Origin: Lanius collurio | Taxonomy: Eukaryota; Chordata; Aves; Passeriformes; Laniidae | NCBI GenBank assembly: GCA_020086605.1 | Contig: JACBWW010000069.1 | Location: 2,007,500-2,071,499 of the forward strand | Length of the DNA stretch: 64,000 nucleotides | Direction of reading: 5' to 3' | Shown: positions 22,401 through 33,668 of the stretch, one piece after another | Layout: each line of letters begins with the position of its first letter | How positions within the stretch are numbered: the stretch's first letter is position 1 | Made by a program: the position numbers and the translations under genes | Notes under the pieces: model-generated | What the model was told of the DNA's origin: nothing | The model's database searches: none | The model's input: the letters and a program-made list of their open reading frames with translations, nothing else

Positions 22401-23504
22401 GAGGGTGAGACTATAAGATGAATAACTGGGAAAGAGTTTCTTGCTCTGAGAATTTTAAGGCCTCTTCCAAAGCTAAATTGGGGAAAGCCTTTCCATGGCT
22501 ATCTGGGGAGCAAAGCAACCTCTGGCAGCAAGGCAGGGAAAGCAGGGGACTACCAAAGATACCAGGGACTTCATCCTCTGGCAAGAAAGGTACAGCTTCC
22601 CATGGAAACACAGTCTTAAAGGCAACCAAAAGAGCAAGTATACCAGGGTAGTGCATCTGTTTTGTGAGGGCTGGTTTGTTTGAGAGGAAAAAGGTCCCTA
22701 GGCTTGTGATAAGGGTCTCAAGAGAAGGCAGTCATGTGTAGTTCTTGTTATTCACATTGGATCTGTGGGGCACTTTCTGCTGGCCTGGCCTTTGAGATTG
22801 TTTTTCCTGATGCCACTGTTTCTCCACAGAGCCCTGGCTGGAGGTGTGCAGAGAGCTGGCCTCCCTCTTTTGTTTCCAGCTCTTACTTTGCATTAAAAGA
22901 TGATGAAAAGCTGCTTGAAAATGCATTTAGCATTTCCCTTGCAGTCAGCTTTGTAGCATGACTGCCGTGTGCTTTGGTGCAAGGAATAATATATTGCTCT
23001 CCTTGACTGTTTGCTTTTCCATTTCTCTCCCTTCCTGTGCTGGGATCTGCCACCCCCCTGCCAAACACACACAATCTCCTGCTCTACACACTGTTGTCCA
23101 CTTATGAATTCCATAAATAGATTTTTCTCCCCAGGAACAGTGGCTGTGTCATGGGTTATTTTGCTGCTAGGAATAGGTGGGTGGATGGTTTGCAATCACG
23201 ACTTCAGATGTTTGGATGGGAATGGTGATGGAGTTGCCCAGCACTCAGACAGACTCACCCAGACCAGCTGTAAATCATTTTGTCTGCTCCATTTTGAAGG
23301 GCACAGAGTTGGAAGGGGTTATCCTAGACAGGAGTGTGTGCTGGTAAAAGCAAGAAAATGCCATCAAACCCAGCACAACCCAGACTGTGCTGCCAAGGAA
23401 AAGAAGTGCAGGGAGCACGTTCAAACTCCAGACCTCTTGTCACCTGTGCCAGTCACTGAGTAAATGTGAAGATCTGTGTAGAGTTTGGGGCACCTTGATC
23501 CAAC
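19401..23504. other. Long repeat-poor non-coding stretch
   Basis: Four kilobases with no CR1 that I can recognise. It includes a polypyrimidine tract at 22142-22181 (mostly T) followed by CAG and a NF-kB-like GGGAATTTCC. The remainder is unremarkable, with short overlapping frames on both strands. Repeat-poor DNA of this kind is common in regulatory deserts, but nothing specific can be claimed. Confidence 0.5.
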
Positions 23505-23770
23505 AGCAGAGGTGATCAGGAGCCTGCAGGGTGGGCACACAGAGCCTGAGAGCCCTGGGTTTCTTTGGCCAGAGGAGGGTGAGAGGGGATCCACAACCTG
23601 GCCTCACTGAGGGGACAGAGCCAGACTGTTCTTGGAGGCACACTGCAGAAGGACAAGAGGCAGCAACTACAAATCACATCATGGAAAATTCCATTTCAGC
23701 ATTACAAATAACTTACCCACACGAGGGTACTCTGGAACACCGGGTCAGGACCTTGTGGCATCTCCATGTG
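23505..23770 (+). mobile_element. CR1 LINE fragment, old
   Basis: Recognisable CR1 body blocks in sense order: TTTCTTTGGCCAGAGGAGGG, GGACAGAGCCAGACTGTTCT, GGACAAGAGGCAGCAACTAC, ATGGAAAATTCCATTTCAGC, CGAGGGTACTCTGGAACACC and CTTGTGGCATCTCC. It has many substitutions and has lost the terminal ATTCTRTG repeat, so it is truncated at both ends. Confidence 0.8.
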
Positions 23771-24519
23771 CACTGAGGAAGCCAGGTGGCCATCTAGCTT
23801 TGAGACAAGTCCTGACTGTCTTTTTATTTACATTTAGGCACAGCTGTAGAAAACAGGGGCTATGTAATAGAGAAATGACTTCTCAATGGATATACTTCAT
23901 ACTGCTCATTGAAAAATAGAATTTCTGTCCCATGGGAAATTCTGGTATTTTCATATTTGTTTTCATCTCAAATTGGAACAGATAATTCCTGAAAAGAATT
24001 GATTTGCAAATGTCAGAGTGTTTCATGTTGACATTTTGAGCTAAAATGAGATGTTTTTGTTTGAATCAGGTCATCATTTGCCTCTGCCTGAACAGCCTCT
24101 TGCTTGCAGGAGCTGTAGCTCTATTTCCTGTGATCCCAGGAAAGCCCATGACTGGTTAAACTATCTCTACCATAACATGCCCTTATTTCTTCCAGCAGCT
24201 GATTACTCGGGGGAATTACAAGTCTTCCAGCCTGCACTGTGCTGGCTTGAGCAGATGTAGGACAAAACAAGAACCATCACTTTTCTGATCAGAACTCATT
24301 TTTTGAAAACAATTTTTCCCTGTGTAGAGATTCCTGGTTTGAATGAAATCTCATTTTCTAAAGGGAAAGCAGCTTGTTTCCCCCTTTATTTTAAGGAAAT
24401 TGTTCCATCAGCCCAACATGCAATAAATATGTTCACATATATGTGCGAAGGTGCTTCTTTTCTGCTTTAACAAATGCTGCAGCCACATTCTGTTCTCATT
24501 TCCTACACAAGCTCAGACT
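23771..24519. other. Non-coding stretch, nothing recognised
   Basis: AT-rich unique-looking DNA between a CR1 and an ancient repeat. No gene recognised. Confidence 0.5.
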
Positions 24520-24592
24520 TTTCCCTGTTAGTTTCAGTGGAGTTAATCCAGTCACAGAGACATAGCTGGGACTAACTTTGGCCCAAGGAAGA
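24520..24592. repeat. Possible ancient amniote repeat
   Basis: GTTTCAGTGGAGTTAATCCA and then ACTAACTTTGGCCCA resemble a repeat found across reptiles and birds with a 'TTCAGTGGAGTTACTCC...GAATCTGGCCC' layout. A second diverged relative occurs at 51036-51150. The match is short, so the call is tentative. Confidence 0.4.
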
Positions 24593-25004
24593 GATTTATT
24601 GTCTTTTGTAATAACACAGAGATGGAGCCACAGCTGGTATGAACCAAGAAAATCAGTGGAATTTGGATGACTTATACCTGCCGAGGTTCAGCCCCAGAAA
24701 TATTAATAACTAACTACCTGTAGTGCTTACAAATGTATTTACAGTCCATTCCCAGGGCTGCTTTGGGCAGAAGATAGCACATTTGCAGGCTTGCTTACTC
24801 GGTCTGGCAGGAAGGGGTATTCACACTTTCTGCTCTGTTGGCAGCAGCCACGGTGGATCTCCTCTCCCATTCCTCTTCTCCCAGCCAGGGCTGTTTTTCC
24901 AAAGCCCCTGCAATATCCACCTGCAGATCTTCTGTTCTTTCCGTGCTCTAAACCCTGTGTTCTGCGCAGTCAGTGTGAGCTGAACGCAGGCATCTGAGGA
25001 CATA
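24593..25004. other. Non-coding stretch, nothing recognised
   Basis: Unique-looking DNA with no supported gene. Frames at 24723-25003 overlap on both strands and match no family. Confidence 0.5.
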
Positions 25005-25200
25005 ATTTGGGCTTAAAATTTGTAGCACATTAGGAGCATGCTAATTGCCTAGGGTGACATCCAGCTGACAGCTGATTTGCTGGTAACTCTGTTCTTATTC
25101 CTGTTTAAAATTCTATCTCCTAAATAAATGAGTGATGGGATCGATAGCCTCGCTCTGTTAACAGGAGGGCTGTGGTGCACCACTGTGTCTTTGACTTTAC
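25005..25200. promoter_or_regulatory. Conserved-looking segment
   Basis: Contains GAGCATGCTAATTGCC near 25032 (octamer/homeodomain-like), CAGCTGACAGCTG near 25071 (an E-box and a MEIS-type TGACAG), and GGGATCGATAGCCTCGC near 25137 with two of the few CpGs in the area. No repeat signature. Candidate enhancer by appearance only. Confidence 0.28.
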
Positions 25201-25360
25201 TGTTTTCTTTGCCAACTAATTATGGCCAAAGTGACATCACAGGTGATCTTCTCTTGTTCCTGAGACACTTTTAACACCACATCGTAGGCACTTTCCCCAG
25301 AACCAATGGCTTTTGGCGTCTGCTGCTCTGGTTTCCTGTTCATTACATTTGTTGACAAGT

Positions 25361-25714
25361 GGAGAAAAGGAGGCTCAGGGGGGATCTTCTCTCTCTCTAC
25401 AACTCCCTGACAGGAGGGTGCCGCCAGATGGGGGTCAGTCTGTTTTTCCAGGTAACCAGTGACAGGACAAGAGGGCACGGCCTCAGGTTATGCCAGGAGT
25501 GGTTTTGGGTATTAGGGAAAAAATTCTTCACTGAACGGCGGTCAAGCATTGGAACAGGCTGTTCAGGGAAGTGGTGGAGACACCATCTCTGGAGGGATTT
25601 AAAAGCATGTAAATGTGGCACTTGGGGACATGGTTAGTGGTGGCCTTGGCAGTGCTGGGCAAATGACTCAATGATCTCAGAGGGCTTTCCCAGCCTAAAG
25701 GCTTCTGTGATTTT
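25361..25714 (+). mobile_element. CR1 LINE fragment
   Basis: A sense-oriented CR1 running from GGAGAAAAGGAGGCTCAGGG through GACAGGACAAGAGGGCACGG, AAAATTCTTCACTGAACGG, GGAAGTGGTGGAGACACC, GTAAATGTGGCACTTGGGGA and TGGTTAGTGGTGGCCTTGG to GGCTTCTGTGATTTT. The 'GGGACATGGTTAGTGGTGG' block marks a subfamily shared with the copy at 33669-33930. No open frame of the LINE survives. Confidence 0.93.
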
Positions 25715-26013
25715 AAGTGCTCGGATGAACTCATCCAAGTTGTGTCCTTGCTGTTTCCTTGCCTGGCTGGGACATTTCCTTCCGTGTGTGCCAGGGTGGG
25801 CATTTAAAAATATAACTCACTTGATTGCTTGCCCAAATGTTTGCTGATGGAAGTATCTACACAGTGAGAAAATGTCAATCAACTTAATTGCATGTGCAAA
25901 TTCCACTCTGCATGTGTAAACACAGGATTGTGTGTGGTTTAAGTCTCTGTGCGGGGAAATTGGGCTTTGCTACCTTTTAAATGCAGTCATTGAGGGTTTG
26001 TACGCGGGTTTGA

Positions 26014-26274
26014 TTGGACAAGGGGAAATGGCATCAGGTTGCACCAAGGGGAGGTTCAGGTTGGGTATTAGGAAAAATTTCTTCACTGAAAGAGTGGTTA
26101 ATCCTTGGAACAAACTCCCCAGGGCAGTGATGGAGTCACCATCCCTGACAGTGGTCAAAAAGCAAGCAGACTTGGCATTTTGCAATGTGTTTTAGTGGGT
26201 TTAGGTTTTGGTCAAAGGTTGGACTAAAGATCTTGGAGGTCTTTTCTATGGAGGCCAATTCTATGATTCTTTCT
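26014..26274 (+). mobile_element. CR1 LINE 3' fragment
   Basis: Sense CR1 tail: GACAAGGGGAAATGGCATC, GTATTAGGAAAAATTTCTTC, ACTGAAAGAGTGGTTAATCC, TGGAGTCACCATCCCTG, GGTTGGACTAAAGATCTTGG and CCAATTCTATGATTCT. The octamer-type 3' end is present, so only the 5' side is truncated. It lies 300 bases downstream of another + strand CR1 but is a separate insertion, because both have their own 3' ends. Confidence 0.93.
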
Positions 26275-27695
26275 GTCGGTGCTGCCTCGGATGAAACAAC
26301 GAGCAGGAAAAAATATTAAATTGAATCAAGGCAGCAAGGACAGGCAGGGCACACAGCCCTGGGCTATGAGCTCAGGAATGGACAGTTAGGAAGGGTTAAT
26401 GTCTCATTTACATGACTGAGAGAAAACAACTACGGGAAATGCCCGGTTTACAATAAAAAAGATGTGGATTGGGAGGTTCAGGGGAACAAAAGACTCACAG
26501 ATAACTTGAAGCAGTATATCCAGGAGAGAGAACATCTATTTCGGTAGCCTGCTAAGCATCAGAGACCTTATATCTGTGTGGTCAAATCTCTGCATAGTTG
26601 GTTAACCCGGTCATAATAAGAGAATTCAGTGAATTTCTCTCTCCACAATCCTCGGATGAGATTTTCTTACTTTGCCCAAGCACTTTCCATGGGAACTTCA
26701 CTATTAAATCAAAGCAGACATCCCTCTACCCCTCTATCTGATAGTAGCCAGCACCACTTGCTTCAGACTAAGGTGAAGCAAATCCTGCAATGGGAAGCTA
26801 AGGAATAATTTGCTGTAGATAAAGTTACTTTGCTCAGAGGTTATCTTCAGCCACAAAGCACAATTCTTGCTATCTGATCCCAAGCAGCATGAATCTTTAC
26901 TTGCCACTCTGCAGGAGAGTGCGATCTCCCCATTGTTCCCGGTCCTGGCTTCCAAAATCCATCTTTTCTGCAGGATGGATGTACCTTGTCCCTAGATGGA
27001 GCTGTATTTCATCGGTGTGCTGGGTACAGGACCAGCAATGCCAGACCCCGTTTATTGTCAGGAATATTGCAATTTGCTGCCTGTTGTTCTCCTTGGTGCT
27101 CAGTTCTGCCTCTGCTTTCTTTTTTTTTTTTTTCCTGAGGATGTTTGTGCTTAGGAAGAAAAAAAACCCAAACAAAACAAAAAGAAAATGATTGCGTAAC
27201 CCCCAGCACAGGAATCTGATTAGGAACAGAGACCTGGGAGAGGCAGGGGCAAATTCTCTGTCCGAGCTACTTTGATAATTGTCATGCATTATATTGTCAT
27301 AAAATAACAATCAGGAGTTGGAAGAATAAGGATTATTCCCACGAAAAGCCACTTCTCCCAAACAGTGGCACTGCATAAAACCAGTGTGTACATAATATTT
27401 CATTAGAATTAATATTGTTACTAACAGATGTCCATTTTCAGCAGAGCAAATGGAGATGGGATTTTATTGTTTCTCACTTCCACCTAAATGGATCTTGAAC
27501 AGTGATTACGAAAAGCAGCAATTAAACGTTAAAGCAATAAAGCTCAGGTTTAACCATCTTCCTCAGAAACTTGTGCTTTTCCCCAAAAGCAGACAAGTAA
27601 GAAATGCCAAATTTTAAAGTGCTGCAGGTTTTGGAGTTGTTTTTGAGGTGGTGTGTGCCTCATTTTCGGCTCCATGCAAACAAACCTGCAGATTA
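26275..27695. other. Non-coding stretch, nothing recognised
   Basis: Unique-looking DNA with a T-run at 27119-27134. A 137-codon minus-strand frame (26897-27310) crosses this low-complexity run and is not a gene candidate. Confidence 0.5.
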
Positions 27696-27731
27696 GTGAG
27701 TGTGTGTGTGTCCGTGTGTGTGCGTGCGCGA
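27696..27731. repeat. Imperfect (TG)n microsatellite
   Basis: A 36-base alternating TG tract interrupted by TCC and CG variants (GTGAGTGTGTGTGTGTCCG and on). Interruptions suggest an old and fairly stable repeat. Confidence 0.9.
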
Positions 27732-27879
27732 GTAACCCAATTTCTGCCTTTCATACTTCGCCCAGATTAGAGACCAAGCCCTGCAATGTGGTGGTGAAAC
27801 AGCCAGCCCGGAGTAGGGGCTTAGTTTTTCCTGCATTTGATGTAACAGGTAGATAGAAATGTCCCCTCATGGGGACAGG

Positions 27880-28290
27880 TTTATTTGGTGCAGCTCTGTC
27901 GTTTTATTTATTTACCAAAAGCCGCGGCGTTATTTTGATGCAAAACTCTGCCTGCCTCCCCCATCCCCCCTTCCCCTCCTGCCTTCCCTAGAAGTGACAT
28001 GATCAAAAGCTATTTCTTCTTCAGAGTGATTTCCAGTAACCTCCGGAGCAGTTTTTTTAATTAAATAAACCTCATCTTGTCTAGCTTTCTGGTCAGCATT
28101 TTGAACCCCCTGCAGATGGGTCTGAAGGATTAACAGCAAATCCTCCTCGACCCAGCTCAAGCAGATGGGCGGCATGTGTCTGATAAATACTAGGACAAGG
28201 TCTGCTTCCTCGTGTTTCCAACAGATAGACGGTATACCCTGTAAATTAAATTTAAAATGGTGGCCCTTTCAACCCTCAGAATAGCAGAGG
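27880..28290. promoter_or_regulatory. Conserved-looking segment with CpG palindrome
   Basis: Contains GCCGCGGC at 27921-27928, a perfect 8-bp palindrome in AT-rich surroundings, followed by TTATTTTGATGC, a pyrimidine-rich run of C and T (27955-27990), TTAATTAA at 28058-28065 and TTAAATTTAAAATGG near 28247. The combination of preserved CpGs and A/T homeodomain cores resembles a developmental enhancer. There is no transposon signature. Inference only. Confidence 0.35.
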
Positions 28291-29121
28291 AAAAGGAATA
28301 CAAATGATATGAATTTCCCATTCCTGGCACATTGTCACCTCTCGACCACCGAGTCAGCCATCACCTGTTGGGCAAAGTGGTACCTCCAGGGAAGGTCAGG
28401 TCAGGGAAATGCTGAACTTGGAGGGTACACAATGCGAGTGTGAGCCCCCATTCCTGGCTGCTGCATCTCTTTGCTGATGGCTTTTATTTGCATATCAGTT
28501 TGCAGAGTATCCTCTTTCCAAATGAATGTCTCTTTAACATTGGCACCCATACAGCTGCGGCAATGGGAGGCAGACCCGAATTCCTGCGTCTGCAGAGAAG
28601 GGAAACGCTCTGCCCTGGGCAGGGAGTTGTGCCGAGTTCCCTGAGCAGAGAACTGGCCATTTCCCCCACCTATTCACTTGCAAGGGGTCAGGAGTGATGA
28701 CCTTGGCTTCGGGGGACAAGGGCAGGGCACGGGGATGGAGGGGGGGGGTCTCCATCCAGCTCTCACTTGTTTCCACAGAGGCCCTCCAGGCCCAGGCATT
28801 TGCCAGTTTACAAAAGATGCTAAAGAAACAACCCCTTTCTCCTTATTTTGTGCTTTTTCTTTTTTCTTTTTTTTTTTTTTAATTTTTCATTTTAGAAGGA
28901 AAAACAAGCGTTTTTAAGAGTCGCGCTTTATCTGCCGTTCCCCTGCCATCTCTTGCCCTCCAGGCTGGTGGTCACTCGGGAACAGAAAGATTTGCCTACA
29001 ATTGCTCTGCCTGACAGCATTAGTGGAAACTGCCTTTCCCCTGGTGACCTTGCTGCTAAGCTGGAGACTGACAGTGACTGTCACCTCCAGTGACACTGCT
29101 CAGAGGGTCCTTGTCAGAACA
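28291..29121. other. Non-coding stretch, nothing recognised
   Basis: Unique-looking DNA. There is a run of nine to ten G at 28739-28748 and a T-run at 28869-28880. Overlapping frames on both strands have no family resemblance. Confidence 0.5.
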
Positions 29122-29162
29122 ATTACCACTGGTATGTCACTAGATTGTCTTGCAGAGCCTTG
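29122..29162 (+). repeat. 41-bp dispersed repeat, copy 1
   Basis: Starts ATTACCACTGGTATGTCAC and ends TTGTCTTGCAGAGCCTTG. It matches 30789-30829 in the same orientation with two differences in 41 bases. The flanks of the two copies do not align, so it is not a simple tandem duplication. I do not recognise the family. Confidence 0.8.
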
Positions 29163-30788
29163 GGCTCCTGAGTCGGGGTACCTGTGGTATTTTGGAGTAA
29201 AAAGTACTGTGTTTATTGGCCAGATCTCGGGGATGTGGCACACTTGCAAAGTCGGTGGCTCTGCACCTCTGCAAACAGGTGAGGAGGTGGTGGGAGCCAT
29301 GCAGAAGGAGCAAATGAGATGTCATTTGAAGGCTCATTTAAACCTCAAGTTGGAGAGACTGGGTTTGGGCACACATCTCCTGTTAGAGGCATCAATACAT
29401 AGTGGAGAGTATGTTTTCCATTCCTAAAACATTGGTTTTCCCCCTCAGATAATTCAGGCTATGACTTGAAAGAGGAAAAAAAAAAAAAAGCTAAACCAGT
29501 TTAAGGGTAACAAACCAGCCAGCCTTTCCTCCCAATCCATCCCAGTCAGCATTCAAGGGTCATATCTTCTGCAGAGCCCTTTGTAGATAAGGTGTTGTGG
29601 GATGAATGCTCTCTTGGAAGGGTGATAGCAGTGGAAAAAATGGGAGAATTCAAAGGAGGAGTTTGAAGTGCCATAAAGCTGGTCGACTAAATGTTCAGCT
29701 GTTGCAAACCAGCTTACTCTTGGCTGTGGGTGGACTTGCATCGTGTTACTCAGCTAAAAATCTGGTCCACAAAATCACAAACAGAATAACAGAAGAGGAC
29801 CCTGGGCAAATTTTGTAATTTTTGTGTGTTTCTGGATGCTATTTCTGCTAGTTCTCACTTTTAATTATCTAAATGACACTTTCCACTGATGTTTTCTACA
29901 GCAGGATCACTGTGGGCATAAAAAGCACATTTCCTTAAGCATTGCTTGTCTCTCAGGATTGTAAAGTGCCTAGGCAGAAGAAACAGTTGCTTTTATGACA
30001 CATGTTCATGTCAGCTCACCTTTAATCCTTGTGATGAGAAACACACAAACTTTGTAATGATGACTGGGAAATCTGAGTGAATGAACAAAAGAGAAACAAA
30101 ACCATTCACTGGCTTATTTTTCCAAATAACTGGAACAGTTTAGAAAATGAGTCAGCTCTTTTTTTTTTTTTTTCTTTCCCTTGACTTGCCCAAAATATTT
30201 TAATTTTCATCACTTTAGCTGTCCTCTTTATCTACTTGCAGAGCTGTGATGTTGGAGTTTGATAACTCCCTGCCTTTTCATGGCCTGGCACAAGGAAGCT
30301 GAGATAAGTGGAAAGGAGAAGTTTTGTTTTGTGATAGCGTCCCCCACAGCACATACCTGTCTGAATATTTCCTCTTTTGCTTACAGGACATAAGAATATA
30401 TTTGGAGCCAGAAGTTGCCTTTAGTTGCAAAGTCACAGGGCAAAGCAAGGCTCAGTTGTCAATTTTAAAAAGCACAGACCTTGTCTATATGAGACCTGCT
30501 CAAAGAAAACTTCTTTTTCTGTGATAAGTGGAAAACTCGATATTTAAAGTGTCCATTTAAAGCAAGTTTTTCATAGCTGAGAAGGTAACAGTTGAACAAT
30601 TTGCACTAAAGTAGTTTCTTTAATATTTTTTTTTAATCAGGATTGCAGTTTTAAATTTTTTCAAGATGGACTTTCCTTGGTTTTGTCAAAAATATTGAAT
30701 GACAAAAATGTCAATTTCTTTCAGCTTTCAAGGTTAAAAACTTGTTTTCTTTTTCATGTAAAACATTTCTGGCAGCACATTTCAACAC
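29163..30788. other. Non-coding stretch, nothing recognised
   Basis: AT-rich DNA between the two copies of the 41-bp repeat, with T-runs near 30160-30173 and an A-run near 29477-29489. A frame of 141 codons on + (29002-29427) includes repeat copy 1 and matches no family. Confidence 0.5.
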
Positions 30789-30829
30789 ATTACCACTGGT
30801 ATGTCACCAAATTGTCTTGCAGAGCCTTG
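30789..30829 (+). repeat. 41-bp dispersed repeat, copy 2
   Basis: Second copy of the ATTACCACTGGTATGTCAC... element, 1.67 kb downstream of the first. Differences are T to C and G to A in the middle. It probably marks a fragment of an unannotated interspersed repeat or a small templated copy. Confidence 0.8.
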
Positions 30830-31009
30830 AATTTAAAGAAGGTTTAAAATTTACTGGTGCAGGGAAAAGTCGAGAAGATTTCACCCAAACAAAGTTTTGT
30901 CCTTAATAGAGCAGAACCCCAATAGTGTCTGGTCTTTTCAAGTGCATTTCTGTGAGAGATGTTTGGAACTTGTATTTTTTAGTTTTTATACAACACTTCT
31001 GTGCTCAGG

Positions 31010-31117
31010 GCCAGGCTGGAAGGGGCTTGGAGCAACGAGATTGTGGAAGGTGCCCATGACAGGGGGGGGAATGAGATGGATCCCTTCCAACCCAAACCAT
31101 TCTGGGATTCTGTGATG
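31010..31117 (+). mobile_element. CR1 LINE 3'-end fragment
   Basis: Sense CR1 tail: CCAGGCTGGAAGGGGCTTGG, AGCAACGAGATTGTGGAAGG, TGCCCATGACAGGGGGGGG, then CCCTTCCAACCCAAACCATT and CTGGGATTCTGTGATG. Only about 108 bases remain. Confidence 0.93.
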
Positions 31118-32104
31118 CTGAGACTGGAAAGATGATTGGATCCATTCCTTATCCTACCAAACCACACTGAGAGAGAAGGAAGTGGAGCTTCTCTTTCCCT
31201 CCCTGCTGGCCCAGGGGCAGGGAGACACCTTTACACCAGGTGGGCAGCAGGACAAAGTGTGGGAGGCTGCACTTCCACACACCCTTCCCACTGCAGGGCT
31301 TCCTGGAATGGAAAAGCCTCAGGAACAATTCTGAAGAACAGTGATTTATTCTCCACTTTCAAATGATACTGTGAACCTTTTGAAGCAAAGTGAGGTGGTT
31401 ATTTTTTTGTGTGTGTTGTTTCTTTCTTTCCCAGGGATTCCCCAAGTGGATGGCTGTCAAAGATTTTAATATACTGCAGGCACAGCAGCTAATTCTCAAA
31501 TCTCTTGCAGAAGGATCTTACAGAGGGAAGCTAGGATGCAAATCCTTTTGAAGGCTTTTTCCATTTTGAAACCTATAAATAGGAAAGTAGGGCAAAATGA
31601 CTTTGACAAGTTTAGACCTCACCTTCTTTAATTACTCTCTTTGGATCAACAACCTGACTGCAAATGCTTATCTGCTCCCACATTACTCACAGGTTTGGAG
31701 TTTATTTTTTAAGAATAGTGCATGACAATTCTGCATAATATTTTTAATACCCCTGGCCTCCAGAGATTTCCATATTCCAGTTGATCTTTAAGTTTATAAT
31801 TGATATAAATGGTGAGCAGGGCTGATTGCTTGAATTGTCCTTTCAATGTAAAAAGTATGTCTATTTATTCTTTAAGAATTGTAAATTTTCTTCCTAATTC
31901 TGTTTTTGCATTTCTTCTTCCTTTTTTTGAAAAATGTGAAGATTTAAATTGAATGTGCTTTGCTTCTGCTTAGTAATAATTGCCAATATAAACTGTAAGC
32001 TATAAATAAATTGGTTGCATGGGTGCTGTTTACATAGATGTTTAAAACAAAGCTTCTCTGGTCACTCTTCTATAATGTATAATGTTGTTTTAATAAATGA
32101 GATA
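31118..32104. other. AT-rich non-coding stretch
   Basis: Unique-looking, AT-rich beyond 31380. No supported gene or repeat. Confidence 0.5.
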
Positions 32105-32150
32105 AATGATGATCCTTGTGGGTCTCTTCCAACTCAGGATAATCTCTGAT
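32105..32150 (+). mobile_element. CR1 LINE 3'-terminal scrap
   Basis: GATGATCCTTGTGGGTCTCT, then TCCAACTCAGGATAATCTC and TGATTAT, the last 45 bases of the CR1 subfamily that ends CCTTGTGGGTCCCTTCCAACTC. Too short for finer classification. Confidence 0.75.
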
Positions 32151-32596
32151 TATTTCCTATCTCTGTGACTACTGCATGTACACAGTGTAAGCAGGAAGGT
32201 GGTTTGTGTCCCTTTACATAGAGCACACATGAAAAATAACACAGTTGTGTTAAATACTGTACTTGATTATGCTACAAGACCTGAGACATGGCTATTGTAG
32301 GGTGATTTTTGCTTTTCTGTGCTATGAAGGGCTGTAAAACATATTAATTTAGTACAGTATTATTTTTACCTCGTTTATCAGGCCAATATCCAGCCTTGGT
32401 GAACACAGGAGAAGCACTGAGTGCTGGGGGGAATGTTTTGAGAGCTGTATGGTGATCAGGCTGTGCGATCTGGGTTGCAGGAGCTGCCACACAAATTTAC
32501 CATCAACAGGTCTCCATGCAGAGGAGCAGTTCAGTGCTCCAGGTATGGAGCTGTCAGATCAGTCCCTCTCGTTCCTCAAATCAGGAATAGTGTGTC
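32151..32596. other. Non-coding stretch, nothing recognised
   Basis: Unique-looking DNA immediately upstream of the longest sense CR1. No gene recognised. Confidence 0.5.
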
Positions 32597-33157
32597 AGCA
32601 GGACTAAGGAGGTGATTCTTGCCCCTGTGCTGGGCGCTGATGTGGCCATACCTTGGGTGCTGTGTCCAGTTCTGGGCCCCTCAGTTCATGGACATTGAGG
32701 GGCTGGAGTGTGTCCAGAGAAGGGAACGGAGCTGAGGAAGGGTCTAGAGCACCAGGAATGGCTCAGCCTGGAGAAATAGGAGGCTCATGGGGGACCTTCT
32801 GGCTCTCCACAACTCCCTGGGTGCAGCCAGGGGAGAATGGGCTCCTCTTGCAGGGAACAAGGGGCGGGACAAGAGGACACAGTCCTAAGATGTGCCAGGG
32901 GATGATTAGGTCAAATATTAGAAAGAATTTCTTCACAGGAAGGGTGATTAGACATTAGAATAGACTGCCCAGGAAGGTGGTGAAATCCCCATCCCTGGAG
33001 GTGCTTAAGGAAAGGCTGGATGTGGCCCTCAGTGCCATGGTCTGGTTGACAAAGTTCATGTTCAGTCATAGGTTGGACTCGATGATCTCAGGGCTGTTTT
33101 TCCAACCCCACTGATTCTGTGTGATTCTGTGATTCTCTGTGGCTCTGTGATTCTCTC
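32597..33157 (+). mobile_element. CR1 LINE, about 560 bp, one of the longest in the window
   Basis: Covers the C-terminal edge of the CR1 reverse-transcriptase ORF (GGAGGTGATTCTTGCCCCTG, CCTTGGGTGCTGTGTCCAG, TTCTGGGCCCCTCAG) through GGAATGGCTCAGCCTGGAG, CAACTCCCTGGGTGCAGCC, GAAAGAATTTCTTCACAGG, CCCATCCCTGGAGGTGC and GTTGGACTCGATGATCTCAG to an enlarged 3' repeat (ATTCTGTGTGATTCTGTGAT and on, about six degenerate octamers to 33157). The frame is broken, so it is dead. The expanded 3' octamers and limited divergence suggest a fairly recent avian insertion. Confidence 0.95.
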
Positions 33158-33668
33158 ATTATCTCCCTGGCACTCAGCACCTGGGGACAGTGATCTGTGA
33201 GAGCTGCCACAAGGAGCAGTGTGGATTTGACAGGCAGCAAACCAGGACCGAGACACGGAGCCATTTGCCAGCTCAGCCCACACATAGGGATCATCTAAGC
33301 TTTGGTGACTAAGGTGGGCATCAGAGGAATCAGATTCTAGAATTTCCTGTCTCACTCCATTTATTGACAGGAGCTGCAGATAAATAGCTTGGAGAGAGAC
33401 ATCTCAATTTTGGACATCTGTGTTTGCTCATGAGGCCTTCTGTGCTAGGCCATATCTCACTCCGTGCATCCATCTATCCAAATTCTTCACAAGAACTGCA
33501 GGGATTGTGGAGGATTGTTCCCTTAGTCTCTTGCAGGAGGGACAAGCTTTGTCCTAGGTGCTCAGTTACCATGGTTTTGCCTGGTTTTCTGTTATCTTTC
33601 AGTGGGTTTTGTTGCCATTTCTCATGCATTGTGATTCTTCTTCTTTTTTTTTTTTTTTTTTTTTTGCA
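33158..33668. other. Non-coding stretch with a T22 run
   Basis: Unique-looking DNA with a 22-base T run at 33644-33665 directly before a CR1. On the minus strand this would be a poly-A, but no minus-strand retrocopy is evident on its other side. Confidence 0.55.

Noticed and set aside
23011..23463. 150-codon open frame on + considered as a cysteine-rich secreted protein
   Set aside because: Cysteine spacing fits no family I know, there is no coherent exon context, and a similar frame density exists on the opposite strand.
33644..33665. T22 run as the poly-A of a minus-strand processed pseudogene
   Set aside because: No gene-like sequence or CR1 in minus orientation lies next to it. The right side is a + strand CR1.
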